DNA of 64,000 bases from Streptomyces sp. RPA4-2 (GTDB lineage: Bacteria; Actinomycetota; Actinomycetes; Streptomycetales; Streptomycetaceae), in NCBI RefSeq assembly GCF_012273515.2, contig NZ_CP050975.2:4278001-4342000 (forward strand), written 5' to 3'. This document shows positions 63,075 through 64,000 of the stretch, in pieces; position 1 is the first letter of the stretch; each line of letters starts with the position of its first letter. The position numbers and the translations under genes are program-made. The notes beneath the pieces were generated by a model, which was not told the DNA's origin, ran no database searches, and worked only from the letters and a program-made list of their open reading frames with translations.

Positions 63075-64000
63075 ATGGGATCCGGCAAGCGGAGCCTGAC
63101 CACGGCGGCCATGGTCCTGGCGTGCGCCTGCGCGGTGCTGTCGGCACCGGCTGTGGCGTACGCGAGCCCGACACCGGGATCCACGCCGGTACCCGCGCCG
63201 ACACCCACCCCGCCGGGCAGTGCGGCGGGTGCGGGCGGTGCGGGCGTCCAGGATCCACAGGCGATCCGCAAGAAGAAGGATCTCCAGGCGATCCGCCTGA
63301 AGTTGGACGATCTCTACCACGACGCGGCGGTCGCCACGGACGCGTACAACGCCGCCGAGGAGAAGGCCCGCCAGCAGTCCGCCCAGATCGTCGACCTGGC
63401 CCAGGAGATCGTCAAGAGCCAGGAGAAGCTGGACCGGTTGAAGGACCTGGCGGGCGCCGCGGCCCGGGCGCAGTACCGGGGCGGCGGCCTGCCGCCCGAG
63501 GCGCAGCTCTGGCTGAGCAGGAACCCCCAGGAGTATCTGGACGGCGCGGGCAGGGTCCGTCAGGGCGAGCACGCGACCAAGGGCCTGCTCGACGAGATGG
63601 CCCGCACCCAGCAGGACTTGGAGCAGTACGCGAAGGACGCCTCCGCCCAGTGGCAGAAGCTGGAGGCCAACCGCGAGGCCAGGGCCGAGGCCCAGAAGAA
63701 GATCAAGAAGCAGATCGCCGCCGCCGAGAAGCTGGAGTCCCAGCTGCAGAAAGAGGAGAAGGAGCGGCTGGCGAAGCTGGAGGAGGAGGCCGCCTACAAG
63801 GCGCAGACGGCCTGGCTCAGCTCCGGCGTCCTCGCCGAGATCGACGGCAGGGCGTCGGCGCAGGGCAAGGAGGCCGTGAAGTACGCCACCGACCAGATCG
63901 GCAAGCCGTACGTGTGGGGCGCCGAGGGCCCGAAGTCGTACGACTGCTCGGGGCTGACCTCCCAGGCCTGGATCTCCGCGGGCCACGGCATCCCGCGCAC
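63075..64000 (+). CDS. Secreted NlpC/P60 peptidoglycan endopeptidase, 5' part
   Basis: From ATG 63075 the frame is open to the window edge (308 codons). It has a signal peptide (RSLTTAAMVLACACAVLSAPAVAYA), a Pro/Thr linker, a long coiled coil of about 180 residues (IRKKKDLQAIRLKLDDLYHD... LEKEEKERLAKLEEEA-like), and the start of the NlpC/P60 domain with the catalytic Cys in YDCSGLTSQAW. Catalytic His residues lie beyond the window. Such RipA-like proteins cut stem peptides during septation or growth. Confidence 0.9.
   Translation, partial: MGSGKRSLTTAAMVLACACAVLSAPAVAYASPTPGSTPVPAPTPTPPGSAAGAGGAGVQDPQAIRKKKDLQAIRLKLDDLYHDAAVATDAYNAAEEKARQQSAQIVDLAQEIVKSQEKLDRLKDLAGAAARAQYRGGGLPPEAQLWLSRNPQEYLDGAGRVRQGEHATKGLLDEMARTQQDLEQYAKDASAQWQKLEANREARAEAQKKIKKQIAAAEKLESQLQKEEKERLAKLEEEAAYKAQTAWLSSGVLAEIDGRASAQGKEAVKYATDQIGKPYVWGAEGPKSYDCSGLTSQAWISAGHGIPR

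Overview
The window is about 72% G+C, with GTG/TTG starts and a gene order typical of a Streptomyces chromosome. msiK, an NDP-sugar transferase, a DoxX protein, rlmB, cysS, ispF, ispD, carD, a phoP/phoR pair, phoU, gpmA and mshA lie in the order I know from Streptomyces coelicolor. I infer a Streptomyces species; the sequence alone does not give me the species.

Layout. 1-7.2 kb: accessory metabolic genes (FAD oxidoreductases, quinone reductase, MFS exporter, GNAT acetyltransferase, rhomboid-like membrane protein, APH-type small-molecule kinase). 7.3-19 kb: a compact locus combining peptide modification and conflict-system parts. It holds two short FxsA-leader-like precursor peptides, each followed by an HExxH peptide beta-hydroxylase-like enzyme, a trypco2 protein, a trypsin-like protease with a C-terminal effector-associated domain, a 1,318-residue FxsT-like NB-ARC/TPR STAND protein, and a VMAP-like protein that also starts with an effector-associated domain. 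No radical SAM (FxsB) or TIR-like (FxsC) gene is visible here, and the precursors end in [YF]NP..R.D rather than FxSxx. This is the best candidate for an undescribed system. 20.4-35 kb: core housekeeping block with tRNA-Thr(UGU), msiK, several perfect-hairpin terminators, the MEP-pathway pair ispD/ispF, cysS, rlmB, carD and the phosphate regulon regulators phoP-phoR/phoU with a PHO box between them. A Cys-rich 50-residue peptide follows phoU. 35-41.5 kb: small secreted proteins, three short-chain dehydrogenases, a truncated HxlR-type regulator and a zinc-ribbon membrane protein.

41.8-54.1 kb: a decayed integrative element sitting at the 3' end of gpmA. It carries the integrase, excisionase, a broken RepSA-like replication gene and an L7/L12-like small protein at its right end. 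Its cargo is two Tat-exported flavin oxidases, a vanadium-haloperoxidase-like enzyme, an IS110 transposase and several chimeric or broken genes. A 13-bp core shared with the gpmA 3' end and a 20-bp direct repeat just inside each end mark the boundaries.

54.1-64 kb: gpmA, a drug-type MFS transporter, a 36-bp minisatellite, a DUF2000 protein divergent from an AraC regulator, a Tat-secreted beta-helix protein, a YbjN protein with mshA (first step of mycothiol synthesis), two perfect DnaA boxes, a methyltransferase and the start of a secreted NlpC/P60 peptidoglycan hydrolase that runs off the window.
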